Assembly: GCF_900890425.1 (NCBI RefSeq)
Contig: NZ_CAAHFG010000004.1
Span: forward strand, 850,330-914,329
Length of the DNA: 64,000 bases
Source of the DNA: Pontiella desulfatans
GTDB taxonomy: Bacteria > Verrucomicrobiota > Kiritimatiellia > Kiritimatiellales > Pontiellaceae
Direction: 5' to 3'
Shown: one piece after another, positions 34,629 through 43,118 of the stretch
How the letters are laid out: every line of letters begins with the position of its first letter
Position numbering within the stretch: position 1 is the stretch's first letter
Notes under the pieces: generated by a model
The model's input: only the letters and a program-made list of their open reading frames with translations
Told to the model about the DNA's origin: nothing
The model's database searches: none
Translations under genes and position numbers: made by a program

Positions 34629-35242
34629 ATGCAACGATCTCCAGCCCGATGGCCCTGCTCTTCCTCGCCGCCGGCGCCTCCCGCCGCATGGGGCGCGACA
34701 AAGCCTTGTTGCCGTGGCAGGGAAAAACGGTTGTTGCCCACCATTACTCGTTGCTGGAACAGGTCGAGGGCATCGATCCCTGGATCGTCACCCGCCCCAT
34801 CGATGTGGCACTAACCACCGAGCTGGAATCCATCGGATGGCCCGGCCACCAACGGATCATCAATCCAAGCGCCCCCGACTGTGAAATGCTCCTCTCGATC
34901 CAGTGCGGCGTTGCCGGCATCCTGAAGCATCCCTATTCCACCGTCGGCATCGCACTCATCGACCAAGTGCTTATCCAGCCACCAACGTTTGAGGCATTGG
35001 CCAACGAGGCGGAACGCAATCCCCAATCCATTCTGCAGCCCTCATTCAATGGTCGGCGCGGCCATCCCGTCCTGCTTCCCCGCAGCGTTGCCGAACAGCT
35101 CGCCGGATTCCAGGGCCCGACGCTCAAACATTTTCTGGAAGAACACAACAATCAACGCTCACTGCTCAAAGTCGACGACCGTGGCGTGGTCACGGATATG
35201 GACACCCCGGCCGCCTATCGGGAGCAGCTTTCACGCCTCTAA
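34625..35242 (+). CDS. MocA-like molybdenum cofactor cytidylyltransferase
   Basis: 205 residues of the NTP-transferase fold. The nucleotide loop LFLAAGASRRMGRDKALLPW and the Lys within it match the MobA/MocA family, and NGRRGHPVLLPRSV is typical of MocA. It would attach CMP to molybdopterin, giving the MCD cofactor used by bacterial hydroxylases of the PaoC/CoxL type. Overlaps the XdhC gene (ATGA) and precedes the 2Fe-2S subunit by six bases. Confidence 0.85.
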   Translation: MNATISSPMALLFLAAGASRRMGRDKALLPWQGKTVVAHHYSLLEQVEGIDPWIVTRPIDVALTTELESIGWPGHQRIINPSAPDCEMLLSIQCGVAGILKHPYSTVGIALIDQVLIQPPTFEALANEAERNPQSILQPSFNGRRGHPVLLPRSVAEQLAGFQGPTLKHFLEEHNNQRSLLKVDDRGVVTDMDTPAAYREQLSRL

Positions 35243-35248
35243 CTGGAG

Positions 35249-35887
35249 ATGCCCATGAAGGAACCGAACAAAGACGATGGACCGTTCCGCTTTTCGCGGC
35301 GCGGGCTGATCAAAACCGCCGTGCCAACCGCCACGGCCGCCCTGGCCGGCGGCATGAACGAAGCCGCGGCCCAAATGGAGCAAGACCGGAAGGAAAAACC
35401 ACTCGGGCCCCATCCCGTTGCCATCGAGCTGAACGTGAATGGCAAGGTGCATAGGGTGACGGTGGAGCCGCGCGTTACCCTGCTGGATGTATTGCGCAAC
35501 GAACTCGACCTCACCGGCGCAAAGGAAGTGTGCGACCGCGCCCAATGCGGCGCCTGCACGGTGCTGCTCGATGGCGACCCCATCAACGCCTGCATGATGC
35601 TGGCCGTCGCCGTCCAAGGCCGCAAGATCCGGACAATCGAGGGCATCTCGCCCAACGGCAAGATGAACAAGCTCCAGGAAGAATTCGTGCAACACGATGC
35701 CATGCAGTGCGGCTTCTGCACACCGGGATTCGTGACGTCCCTCACCCGGTTGCTTGAGGTGGCGCCGAAAGCCACCGACGAGCAAATCGGCAAAGCCTGC
35801 TCCGGCCACCTTTGCCGCTGCGGCACCTATCCGCACGTCCTCAAGGCCGCCCGCGCCGCCGCCGGACGCAAGGAGGTGGAGTCATGA
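35249..35887 (+). CDS. Molybdenum hydroxylase 2Fe-2S subunit, Tat-exported
   Basis: 212 residues. A twin-arginine signal (FSRRGLIKTAVPTATAALAGG) is followed by a plant-type 2Fe-2S domain with CDRAQCGAC and a later Cys, and a C-terminal helical domain with CGFCTPGF and CRCGTY for the second cluster. It passes electrons from the Mo site to FAD. As in E. coli PaoA, the Tat signal on this subunit could carry the whole complex to the periplasm. TGA overlaps the next ATG. Confidence 0.93.
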   Translation: MPMKEPNKDDGPFRFSRRGLIKTAVPTATAALAGGMNEAAAQMEQDRKEKPLGPHPVAIELNVNGKVHRVTVEPRVTLLDVLRNELDLTGAKEVCDRAQCGACTVLLDGDPINACMMLAVAVQGRKIRTIEGISPNGKMNKLQEEFVQHDAMQCGFCTPGFVTSLTRLLEVAPKATDEQIGKACSGHLCRCGTYPHVLKAARAAAGRKEVES

Positions 35888-38046
35888 GTGGTTGGCCCAA
35901 AGAGACAAAGCACCTGAGCAAACGTACCGTCCGCGTCGATGCCAAAGAGAAGGTCACCGGCCGCGCAAAATATACCTACGACCAACATCCGAAAGGCATG
36001 CTGTACGGCATGATGCTGCGCTCCAAATGGCCGGCGGCACGGCTGGAGGAAATCGATCTTCAACCGGCGTTGGACATGCCCGGGGTCGAGGCCGCCGTGC
36101 TGGTGCAGGATGTCCCGCGCGACATCCGTTTTTATGGGCAGGAAATTGCCGCGGTTGCGGCCGCCACCCCGGAGATTGCGGAAGAAGCCATCCGCGCCAT
36201 CAAGCTCAAAGCCACCGTCCGCCCGCATGTGGTCGATCCCATGAAGTCGATCGAGGAGGGTGCGCCCGAGGTTTTCAAAGGGCGAACCAATCTCTCCACC
36301 CCGAAAACCCGCGAACGGGCCAACCCCGATGAAGCCTTTGCAAAGGCGGACGTGGTGGCCGAAGTCACCGTCATGACCCAGGCCGAAATCCACCACCCCC
36401 TTGAAACCCATGGCCATGTGATTGACTGGGGTGCGGACGGCAACGTTACGGTCTGGGCATCGACCCAGGCCATCAGCAGCGTAAAGAACGCCATTGCCAA
36501 GGCGCTTGATGTTCCTTCCAGCCAGGTGCGCGTAATCTCCGAATTCATGGGCGGGGGTTTCGGCGCCAAGTTTGGCTCCGGGGTCGAGGGGCTGGCCTGC
36601 GCGCGGCTTTCCAAGGCAACGAAGAAACCGGTCAAGCTCATGCTCTCGCGGTTCGACAACCACCACTCGGTAGGCAACCGGCCGGGTTCCTACCAAAAGA
36701 TAAAAATCGCGGCCGACAAAAGCGGCAAGCTGGTCGCCTATGAAAACATTGGCTTTGGCTCGGCGGGATATGCCAGCGGCGGAGCCACCGCCGGGGGCGG
36801 CGGAGGAGCCGGGTTCAAGACGCCGTATGTCTACGACGTTCGCCCGGTGAAAACCTCGCAGTTCGGCGTGGCCATCCATGCCGGCTCGGCACGCGCCTTC
36901 CGCGCGCCGCAGCACCCCCAGGGTTGTTTCGGCATGGAGACCGCGATGCAGGAGCTTTGCGATAAGCTCGGCATGGATCCGGTGGAGTTCCGCAAAATGA
37001 ATACTGCGCATGAGGTGCGGCTGAGCCAGTTCGACCTTGCGGCGGAACGGTTTGAATGGAAAAAGAAATTCAAAAAACCGGGCAGCTCGAAAGGCGCGGT
37101 TAAATCCGGCGTCGGTGTGGCCACCGGCGAATGGGGCGGCGGGGGCAAGAACTCCACCGCCGAAGTGATCGTCGGCGAAGACGGCAGTGTTGAAGTCCGT
37201 TGCGGCACGCAGGATCTGGGCACCGCCACCAAAACCTCCATGGCCGTCGTGGCGGCCGAGACGCTCGGGCTTGATCCAACCGATATCGTTTCCCGTTGCG
37301 GCGACACCAACTTTCCACCGTCCGGCGGCAGCGGGGGCAGCACCACTTCGCCGTCGGTCATGCCGGCCGTCAAGGTGGCGTGCGACAACACCATCGAAGA
37401 ACTCCGGCTGGCTTCCGGCATGTCCGACGTCACCGGAAAGAACTGGAAGAAAGCCTGTTCAAAAATCGGCCCCGATCCATTGGTGGTGCAGGGAAAATGG
37501 CGCGAGGGCCTTTCCGGCAACGGAACCGCCGGCGTGCAAATGGCCGAGGTCGAGGTGGATACCGAGACCGGATTCATCAAGGTCAAGAAAATCACCTGTG
37601 TCCAGGACTGCGGCCTGCTGGTGAACCTCCAAACGGCGGAAAGCCAGGCCAACGGCGGCATCATCATGGGCATCAGCTATGCGCTCTATGAAGAGCGCGT
37701 GATGGATGATGCCACCGGTGTTCCGCTCAATCCGAATTTCGAGACCTACAAACTCCCCACGCTGGCCGATATGCCCGAGATTGACGTCACGTTCCAGAAC
37801 ATGCCCGAGCGTGGTGTGATCGGCATCGGCGAACCGGTAACGGTGCCCACGGCGGCGGCGATCGCCAATGCGGTCAGCAATGCCATCGGCATACGCATGA
37901 CCAGCCTGCCCATCACGCCGGCCAAGGTGCTCGATGCGCTGAATGGAACGCCCGGGGCGGAACAAAACATTGCGTGGGATCGCGTCGCCTCCATCTCCAA
38001 AACCGGCGACTTCATCAACCTCGACCAACAGGAGCTTCCGGCATGA
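35884..38046 (+). CDS. Molybdenum hydroxylase Mo-binding subunit
   Basis: 720 residues of the xanthine oxidase/aldehyde oxidase large-subunit family, with no signal peptide of its own. Mo-cofactor contacts are seen in EFMGGGFGAKFGSG, SARAFRAPQHPQG and GGSGGSTTSPSV, and the catalytic base is probably the Glu in IGIGEPVTVPT. The glycine-rich GGATAGGGGGAG insertion is unusual. The substrate may be an aldehyde or N-heterocycle; sequence does not decide. Coupled to both neighbours by ATGA overlaps. Confidence 0.92.
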   Translation: MSGWPKETKHLSKRTVRVDAKEKVTGRAKYTYDQHPKGMLYGMMLRSKWPAARLEEIDLQPALDMPGVEAAVLVQDVPRDIRFYGQEIAAVAAATPEIAEEAIRAIKLKATVRPHVVDPMKSIEEGAPEVFKGRTNLSTPKTRERANPDEAFAKADVVAEVTVMTQAEIHHPLETHGHVIDWGADGNVTVWASTQAISSVKNAIAKALDVPSSQVRVISEFMGGGFGAKFGSGVEGLACARLSKATKKPVKLMLSRFDNHHSVGNRPGSYQKIKIAADKSGKLVAYENIGFGSAGYASGGATAGGGGGAGFKTPYVYDVRPVKTSQFGVAIHAGSARAFRAPQHPQGCFGMETAMQELCDKLGMDPVEFRKMNTAHEVRLSQFDLAAERFEWKKKFKKPGSSKGAVKSGVGVATGEWGGGGKNSTAEVIVGEDGSVEVRCGTQDLGTATKTSMAVVAAETLGLDPTDIVSRCGDTNFPPSGGSGGSTTSPSVMPAVKVACDNTIEELRLASGMSDVTGKNWKKACSKIGPDPLVVQGKWREGLSGNGTAGVQMAEVEVDTETGFIKVKKITCVQDCGLLVNLQTAESQANGGIIMGISYALYEERVMDDATGVPLNPNFETYKLPTLADMPEIDVTFQNMPERGVIGIGEPVTVPTAAAIANAVSNAIGIRMTSLPITPAKVLDALNGTPGAEQNIAWDRVASISKTGDFINLDQQELPA

Positions 38047-39005
38047 ATAACTTTGAATACATAAAGGCCCAGACCGCCGAGAGCGCCTGCGCCGCCGCCG
38101 ATCGGGACACGCGCTTCCATGGGGGCGGCATCGACCTGCTCGGCGAAATGAAGGACTACATCGACTCGCCGAAACGCGTCATCGATGTCTCCGGCCTCGA
38201 CCGCTCCATCAGCGATGAAGGTGCCCATTGGAAACTGGGTGGCGCGGTGCGGTTGGTCGATATTGAAAACCATGCGGGGCTGAAGCAATCGATTCCCGGA
38301 CTCGTGCAGGCGGCGGAACATGTCGGCTCGCCGCAGATCCGCAACCTGGCAACGATCGGTGGAAACCTGGCCCAGCACAGCCGCTGCTGGTATTACCGCC
38401 ACCCCGATGTCAAATGCCTGAAGAACGGCGGATCGCAATGCTACGCCCGCAGCGGCATCAACAAGTTCCATTCCATCTTTGCCGAGGGTGCCTGCATCAG
38501 CCCGGTGGTTTCCAATTTGGGCGTTGCGCTCTCCGCCCTCGATGCCACGGTGCAGGTGATGCGCAAGGGGCAGGTTCGCGAATTGACGATGGAAGCATTC
38601 TACGAAGATGCCGACCTCAACCCGCGGGCGCACAACTCGCTCAAGCCCGATGAACTGGTGGTATCCGTTACGGTGCCCAAGCAACGCACATGCAGTTCCT
38701 ATGTCCAGATCTCGGAAAAGGAAACCTTCGACTGGGCGCTGGTCAGCTGCGCCGTGGCGGCGAACCTGGAAAACAACGTGTTGAGCCATGTGCGGCTCTA
38801 TTTCGGCGTCGTCTCGCCGGTGCCCTACACCCATGCACGGGCGGTTAAGCAACTCGAAGGGATGCGCCTGACCCAATCGGGCGTGGAGGAAGTCGCCGCC
38901 GCCCTGCTCGAAGGGGCGCAAACCTCGGAACACAACCGATACAAGGTGCCCCTTGCAAAAACCATGGCCAAGCGGGCAATCATCGCGTTGGGAGGTCAGT
39001 CATGA
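38043..39005 (+). CDS. Molybdenum hydroxylase FAD subunit
   Basis: 320 residues of the CoxM/PaoB-type FAD-binding family. FHGGGIDLLGEMKDY and GSPQIRNLATIGGNLAQHSRCWYYRH contact FAD. The stretch from CWYYRHPDVKCL onward contains four cysteines (CW, KC, QC, AC), resembling the extra 4Fe-4S site known in PaoB/HcrB-type subunits. It starts inside the Mo-subunit stop and overlaps the small Cys protein by four bases. Confidence 0.9.
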   Translation: MNNFEYIKAQTAESACAAADRDTRFHGGGIDLLGEMKDYIDSPKRVIDVSGLDRSISDEGAHWKLGGAVRLVDIENHAGLKQSIPGLVQAAEHVGSPQIRNLATIGGNLAQHSRCWYYRHPDVKCLKNGGSQCYARSGINKFHSIFAEGACISPVVSNLGVALSALDATVQVMRKGQVRELTMEAFYEDADLNPRAHNSLKPDELVVSVTVPKQRTCSSYVQISEKETFDWALVSCAVAANLENNVLSHVRLYFGVVSPVPYTHARAVKQLEGMRLTQSGVEEVAAALLEGAQTSEHNRYKVPLAKTMAKRAIIALGGQS

Positions 39006-39202
39006 GCCAGCAGTGCTTCTATCTTGAAACCAAGAAACTGCATGTCCCCGCACTCCGCGAGCATGCGTTCACCGAAAAGCCCGACACCGGCTGGGAAGGC
39101 CACTTTTGGTGCTGCCTCACCGGCGCCGAATTCGGCCCCGACGACCAGGTCGTCAACCTGATCGAATGCAGCAACTGCGAGCGCGGCTGTTTTAAGGAAT
39201 AG
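39002..39202 (+). CDS. Small cysteine-containing protein of the hydroxylase operon
   Basis: 66 residues. CC appears at HFWCCLTG, and CSNCERGC ends the protein, so five of six cysteines could hold a metal or Fe-S cluster. No signal peptide and no family recognised. Its ATG overlaps the FAD-subunit stop, showing translational coupling, so it probably helps assemble or serve the hydroxylase. An alternative is a metal-binding remnant of a larger protein. Confidence 0.7.
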   Translation: MSQQCFYLETKKLHVPALREHAFTEKPDTGWEGHFWCCLTGAEFGPDDQVVNLIECSNCERGCFKE

Positions 39203-39465
39203 TACGGAAAAGGAATGCCCCTTGCAGGACGCGGTTCTTTGCGCAGCAAAGGCCGCGTTGAACCCGAGGATCACGCGCCCTCCGTTGGAGAGCCACGTCC
39301 TACACGTCCACCGCCAAGGTTTCATCGATTCCGGGAACCGCCGCTCCATTCCCTCTTCGAACATCATCCCATTAACCGCAGCGCCGAAAAGTTTTTTTCA
39401 CTCTTATCCACATCCTGCTATCTTTTGTTTCCGTAGCATCGGAATACTGGGAATAAAGGAGTAAT
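39203..39465. other. Intergenic, no gene recognised
   Basis: About 260 bases with a short hairpin around GCGGTTCTTTGCGCAGCAAAGGCCGC and a CGCCCTCC-type motif like those at 26350. Near the right end AT-rich sequence and AAAGGAG lead into the small frame at 39466. Confidence 0.4.
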
Positions 39466-39558
39466 ATGAGTGCGCCAAGCAAAGCTGTTTTAGACAAGCT
39501 GGCCAATCCAGCCCATGCAAAGGTTAGCCGCCGGCATGGAATAGACCTGCACGGTTGA
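39466..39558 (+). CDS. 30-residue ORF with strong ribosome-binding site, possible gene stump
   Basis: ATG 39466 follows AAAGGAGTAAT. The frame reads MSAPSKAVLDKLANPAHAKV and ten more residues, then TGA. A +1 frame continues TVEELTNRLKLQE before another stop, which suggests a frameshifted or truncated gene whose remainder was lost to the element downstream. Function unknown. Confidence 0.35.
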   Translation: MSAPSKAVLDKLANPAHAKVSRRHGIDLHG

Positions 39559-39687
39559 GGAGTTAACGAATCGGTTGAAGCTGCAGGAATAGCAGTTCGT
39601 CAGCCACAACGGAAGTGAAGGCAGTAAGCCCCGAAATTTTCCATTGTTGCACAGGGCCAAGGGTTTCATATCCCGGAAGCCAGTATC

Positions 39688-39950
39688 GTGCCTCCCGATA
39701 GAGGCGAGGGTTGCACGGCGTGCCGGGGTCTCAGGCCGTGGCGGGTGAATGAATTGTTTAAGGCGGAACTTGGGAGAACCGGAGCATTCCGCAGAAGCCG
39801 CCGAGGAAGCCGAAGAGGTGACGAGGCGGTATGATGCTCTGGTAGTCGGATCGACCCGTAGTAGAGGGGTAGGCGGGTTAATGCCCGTTGTCCGCAGCGG
39901 GGAGGGGACTCTCTTCCCGCACTCATCACCGGGAAGCAGGGGGAAGGTTC
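39688..39950 (+). mobile_element. Possible group II intron remnant (ribozyme part, no RT)
   Basis: The segment begins GTGCC and holds motifs resembling bacterial group II intron RNAs: GCGGAACTTGGGAGAACC, GGTAGTCGGATCGACC, then CCGTAGTAG and GGCGGGTTAATGCCCG. These correspond to domain I and the strand leading to the reverse transcriptase. No reverse transcriptase frame and no domain V/VI are visible, so it would be a truncated copy. Recognition is by pattern memory only; a covariance search is needed. Confidence 0.4.
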
Positions 39951-40167
39951 GGCTGCTCGAACTTTTCTTAAATTATCTAATGTATCAACTCTGGTACTTT
40001 GACCCTTTTACCCCCTCCACGAAAGAACCTTGCGGCGGGCGGCTCGGATGGAACCTCGCCCTCTACACAGCGGCTCATGATTTATGAAGAGCTAGGCTGT
40101 GGTCTAGGAAAAGGGGCGGTCCGCCTAATTCGTCGTTTTGGTTTTCTGCGCCGCCAGAAATCGGGAT
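39951..40167. other. Intergenic tail with repeats, no gene recognised
   Basis: Contains the end of the 18-mer shared with 33028 (39950-39967), a TTTGACCCTTTTA motif like that near 33130, and the 34-bp repeat copy 2 (40030-40063). The rest shows no coding signal. Confidence 0.5.
40030..40063. repeat. 34-bp dispersed repeat, copy 2
   Basis: Identical over 34 bases to 26320-26353 and in the same orientation. Confidence 0.85.
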
Positions 40168-40932
40168 TTAGTCGAAGAGGTCGAGGTGGTTGGTGAGGAG
40201 TTTGTGGAGGGTTTGCTCGGCTTCCACGAGCTGGAGTTCGTGGTCGGGATTGGCGGTTAGTCGGATTTCGACCTTGCCCATGGAGGGATAGAAGCCAAGG
40301 TCTACGTTCTTCGGGGCGAAGCCGGCTTCTTCGAGAATGGTGACGATATCCGATTCGCCGATGCCTTTGGTGCGGACGGTGGATACGAGGTTGGGGCGGG
40401 CATCGGCATAGGTTTCCTTGAGCCAGGGGATGATTTTCTCGCTTAAAATGGCATTGAATTCGTTCGGTGGCCCGGGCAGGACAAACAGGGTTTTCCCATT
40501 GGCCAATTCGATGCGCTGGCCGGGGGCGGCGCCGACGGAGTTGGGTAGGACGTTCGCGGATTCCAGCACCTGCGCCTGCCGGGTGGCGGCCAGCGTGACG
40601 GTGCGGCCTCGCTTCTCGTACCAGCTTTTCAAGTATTCCACGGTCGGTTGGTCGATGATGATTTTCTGGCCGAGCAGTTTGGCGAGCGCATCGCGGGTGA
40701 TGTCGTCGATCGTGGGGCCGAGGCCGCCGCTCACGAAGACGAGGTCGACCCGGTCGAGGGCTTCATCGACGGCGCTGCCTATGGTGGGGATGTCGTCGGG
40801 AATGGTGGTGTCGCGGGACAACTGCAGTCCGATGGCCGAGAGCGCTTCGCCGAGGTCGCGCCCGTGGGTGTTGAGCGTGCGTCCGCTGAGCAGCTCGTTG
40901 CCGATCGAAATGAGTTCTGCTTGAAAGTTCAT
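40168..40932 (-). CDS. cinA: CinA-type molybdopterin-binding domain protein
   Basis: 254 residues, the N-terminal MoCF-like domain of CinA only; the C-terminal nicotinamide-nucleotide amidase domain is absent. Signature motifs are ISIGNELLSGRTLNT, VFVSGGLGPTIDDITRDAL and VLPGPPNEF. In CinA this domain acts as ADP-ribose/FAD pyrophosphatase. It is divergent from the DUF4143 ATPase. Confidence 0.88.
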   Translation of the reverse strand: MNFQAELISIGNELLSGRTLNTHGRDLGEALSAIGLQLSRDTTIPDDIPTIGSAVDEALDRVDLVFVSGGLGPTIDDITRDALAKLLGQKIIIDQPTVEYLKSWYEKRGRTVTLAATRQAQVLESANVLPNSVGAAPGQRIELANGKTLFVLPGPPNEFNAILSEKIIPWLKETYADARPNLVSTVRTKGIGESDIVTILEEAGFAPKNVDLGFYPSMGKVEIRLTANPDHELQLVEAEQTLHKLLTNHLDLFD

Positions 40933-40983
40933 GGTGTCGCAGTCTGCGGAAGGAGACCTGAGGGTACAAGATTAATTGACAGC

Positions 40984-41041
40984 TGACCGAATTTTGAATA
41001 ATACGGTCATCGTCATGACTGTATTTGTTGGAATACGGTCA
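40984..41041. promoter_or_regulatory. 16-bp-period operator array in front of the DUF4143 ATPase
   Basis: A ten-base word occurs four times with starts exactly 16 bases apart, alternating in orientation: TGACCGAATT (40984), AATACGGTCA (41000), TGACTGTATT (41016), AATACGGTCA (41032). The words pair into two 26-bp dyads 32 bases apart. A TTGACA (40976) and AATAAT (40997) promoter-like pair overlaps the first dyad. The array ends 18 bases before the ATG at 41060. Autorepression or regulation by an unlinked dimer is likely. Confidence 0.7.
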
Positions 41042-41059
41042 GTTTTGGGGCGAAAAACC

Positions 41060-42193
41060 ATGTATGTTCCACAGGCACAACTGAAAAACCTGGAGAAGCT
41101 GGTACTTCCGGGTAAGGCTTTGATTGTTTACGGTGCGCGCCAGACCGGAAAAACAACGCTGGTTAAACGCTATTGCGAGTCGGTCAATGAATCCTATCTT
41201 TATGTCGATGGTGAGGATTTAGCCGTTCGGGATGCTTTGGAGAGCCATTCAGTGGAACGGTTGAAGGCGTTTGTTGGAGCCAATCGGTTACTGGTGGTTG
41301 ACGAGGCCCAGAGCATTCGGAAAATCGGGCGAAACCTTAAATTACTGATCGATCATGTGCCGGATTTGAAAATCATCGCCACGGGCTCTTCCTCGTTCGA
41401 GTTGGCCAAGGATGTTGGCGAGCCATTGACGGGCCGTAGCTATGTTTTGCACATGTATCCGTTGGCGCAGTTAGAGTTGGCATCGATGGAAAACCGCCAT
41501 GAAACCGAGTCGTGCCTTGAGGAGCGGTTGGTCTACGGGAGTTATCCCGAAGTTGTGCTGCTTCGGGATGATTCACTTCGGAAACGGCACCTTTCGACGA
41601 TGGTGGGAGTCTATCTCTTCAAGGATATCCTTGCGCACGAGAACGTTCGCGACTCGGATAAGCTGAGGCGGTTGCTGCAGCTTTTGGCCTTTCAGATTGG
41701 TAAAGATGTTTCGCACAATGAACTGGCCACGCAGTTGGGTATGAGCAAGAACACCGTGGCCCGATATCTGGATCTTCTGGAGAAGGTTTTTGTGATCTTC
41801 CACCGCAACGGATTTAGTCGGAATCTGCGCAAGGAGCTTTCCAAGAGCAATCGCTATTACTTCTTCGACAATGGAGTAAGGAATGCCCTGATCAATAATT
41901 TTAATCCACTAAGCCTGCGGGATGATGCTGGTTTGCTATGGGAAAACTATGTGGTTTCCGAGCGGTTAAAGCGGAATGAGTATGGGGGGCTGTTCGTGTC
42001 GTCCTGGTTTTGGCGAACGTATGACCGCAAGGAGATCGACTTGGTTGAGGAATCCGGGGGGCAGCTCCGCGGTTACGAGATGAAGTGGAAGGAGGCGCGA
42101 AAGACCAGCGCGCCAACCGACTGGGTGAAACAATACCCAGAGGCGACGTTTGAGGTGGTTCACCCCGGAAACTATCTGCCCTTTATCACCTAG
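41060..42193 (+). CDS. ATPase of the AAA_14/DUF4143 family
   Basis: 377 residues. The N-terminal AAA+ domain has Walker A YGARQTGKTT and Walker B RLLVVDEAQS. A winged-helix-like middle (NELATQLGMSKNTVARYLDLL) comes next, then the DUF4143 end with a PD-(D/E)XK-like pattern, KEIDLVEESGG and YEMKW. The family is widespread, often multi-copy and uncharacterised. ATG 41060 was chosen since the frame upstream runs through the operator array. The gene stands alone behind that array. Confidence 0.85.
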   Translation: MYVPQAQLKNLEKLVLPGKALIVYGARQTGKTTLVKRYCESVNESYLYVDGEDLAVRDALESHSVERLKAFVGANRLLVVDEAQSIRKIGRNLKLLIDHVPDLKIIATGSSSFELAKDVGEPLTGRSYVLHMYPLAQLELASMENRHETESCLEERLVYGSYPEVVLLRDDSLRKRHLSTMVGVYLFKDILAHENVRDSDKLRRLLQLLAFQIGKDVSHNELATQLGMSKNTVARYLDLLEKVFVIFHRNGFSRNLRKELSKSNRYYFFDNGVRNALINNFNPLSLRDDAGLLWENYVVSERLKRNEYGGLFVSSWFWRTYDRKEIDLVEESGGQLRGYEMKWKEARKTSAPTDWVKQYPEATFEVVHPGNYLPFIT

Positions 42194-42197
42194 GCCA

Positions 42198-43118
42198 ATG
42201 GAAACGACGAATCAACATTCTTTAATAGTGGATAACGGTCAGGCGAAGTCGCGGCTGGATGCCTTCCTGGCCTCGGTGGAGCCGAAGGTCTCGCGCTCGG
42301 CGTGGAAGGCGCTGATTATGGAGGGGCTGGTGACGGTGAACGGCGCGGCCAGCAAACCCAACCAAAAGCTGAAGACGGGCGACGCGGTGGCATGGACGAT
42401 CCCGAACCGGGCACCGGTTGCGGCGATCCCCGAGGAGATGCCGCTTAACATTCTCTTCGAGGATGAAGCGGTGATCGTGCTGAACAAGCCGCCGGGGCTG
42501 GTGGTGCATCCGGCGGCCGGGAATCCATCCGGCACGTTGCTGCACGGCTTGCTGTTCCACGATCCGGCGTTCCAGACGCTGGAACGCGCGGGCATCGTGC
42601 ACCGGCTCGACAAGGATACGAGCGGCGTGATGGTGGTGGCCAAGACCGAGGCGGCGATGGCCCACCTGCAGGCGCAGTTCAAAGGGCGCCAGACCGAAAA
42701 GGAATACCTCGCCCTGGTCTGGGGCGAGCCGCCGAAAAGCGGCCGGATCCAAACCCTGCTGGGGCGCCATCCGGTGCACCGCAAGAAGCAGGCGGTGCTG
42801 AAGGAGGAGGGCCGCGAGGCGATCTCGAACTATGAGCTCGTGGAGCAGTTTCCCGAAGCGGCGCTCATGCGCGTTGGGATCGAGACGGGGCGCACGCACC
42901 AGATCCGCGTGCACATGGCGCACATCCGGCATCCGATCGTTGGCGACACGGTCTATGGCCGCGCCCGGAAAAACCGGTTGCCGGTCGAGCCGGGGCGGCA
43001 GATGCTGCACGCCGCCAAGCTCACGTTCAACCACCCGGAGTCCGGGAAAAGGCTTTCCTTCGAAGCCCCCTTGTTCGATGATATGCGCCAACTTTTGGAA
43101 TCTCTACGGAACGGATAA
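42198..43118 (+). CDS. RluA-family pseudouridine synthase
   Basis: 306 residues. An N-terminal S4 RNA-binding domain (SRSAWKALIMEGLVTVNG) precedes the catalytic domain, with the active Asp in HRLDKDTSGVMVVAK and the conserved GRTHQIRVHMAH. The S4 domain suggests an RluD/RluC-type rRNA target. The stop overlaps the next ATG (TAATG), so it is coupled with the glycosylase gene. Confidence 0.92.
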   Translation: METTNQHSLIVDNGQAKSRLDAFLASVEPKVSRSAWKALIMEGLVTVNGAASKPNQKLKTGDAVAWTIPNRAPVAAIPEEMPLNILFEDEAVIVLNKPPGLVVHPAAGNPSGTLLHGLLFHDPAFQTLERAGIVHRLDKDTSGVMVVAKTEAAMAHLQAQFKGRQTEKEYLALVWGEPPKSGRIQTLLGRHPVHRKKQAVLKEEGREAISNYELVEQFPEAALMRVGIETGRTHQIRVHMAHIRHPIVGDTVYGRARKNRLPVEPGRQMLHAAKLTFNHPESGKRLSFEAPLFDDMRQLLESLRNG

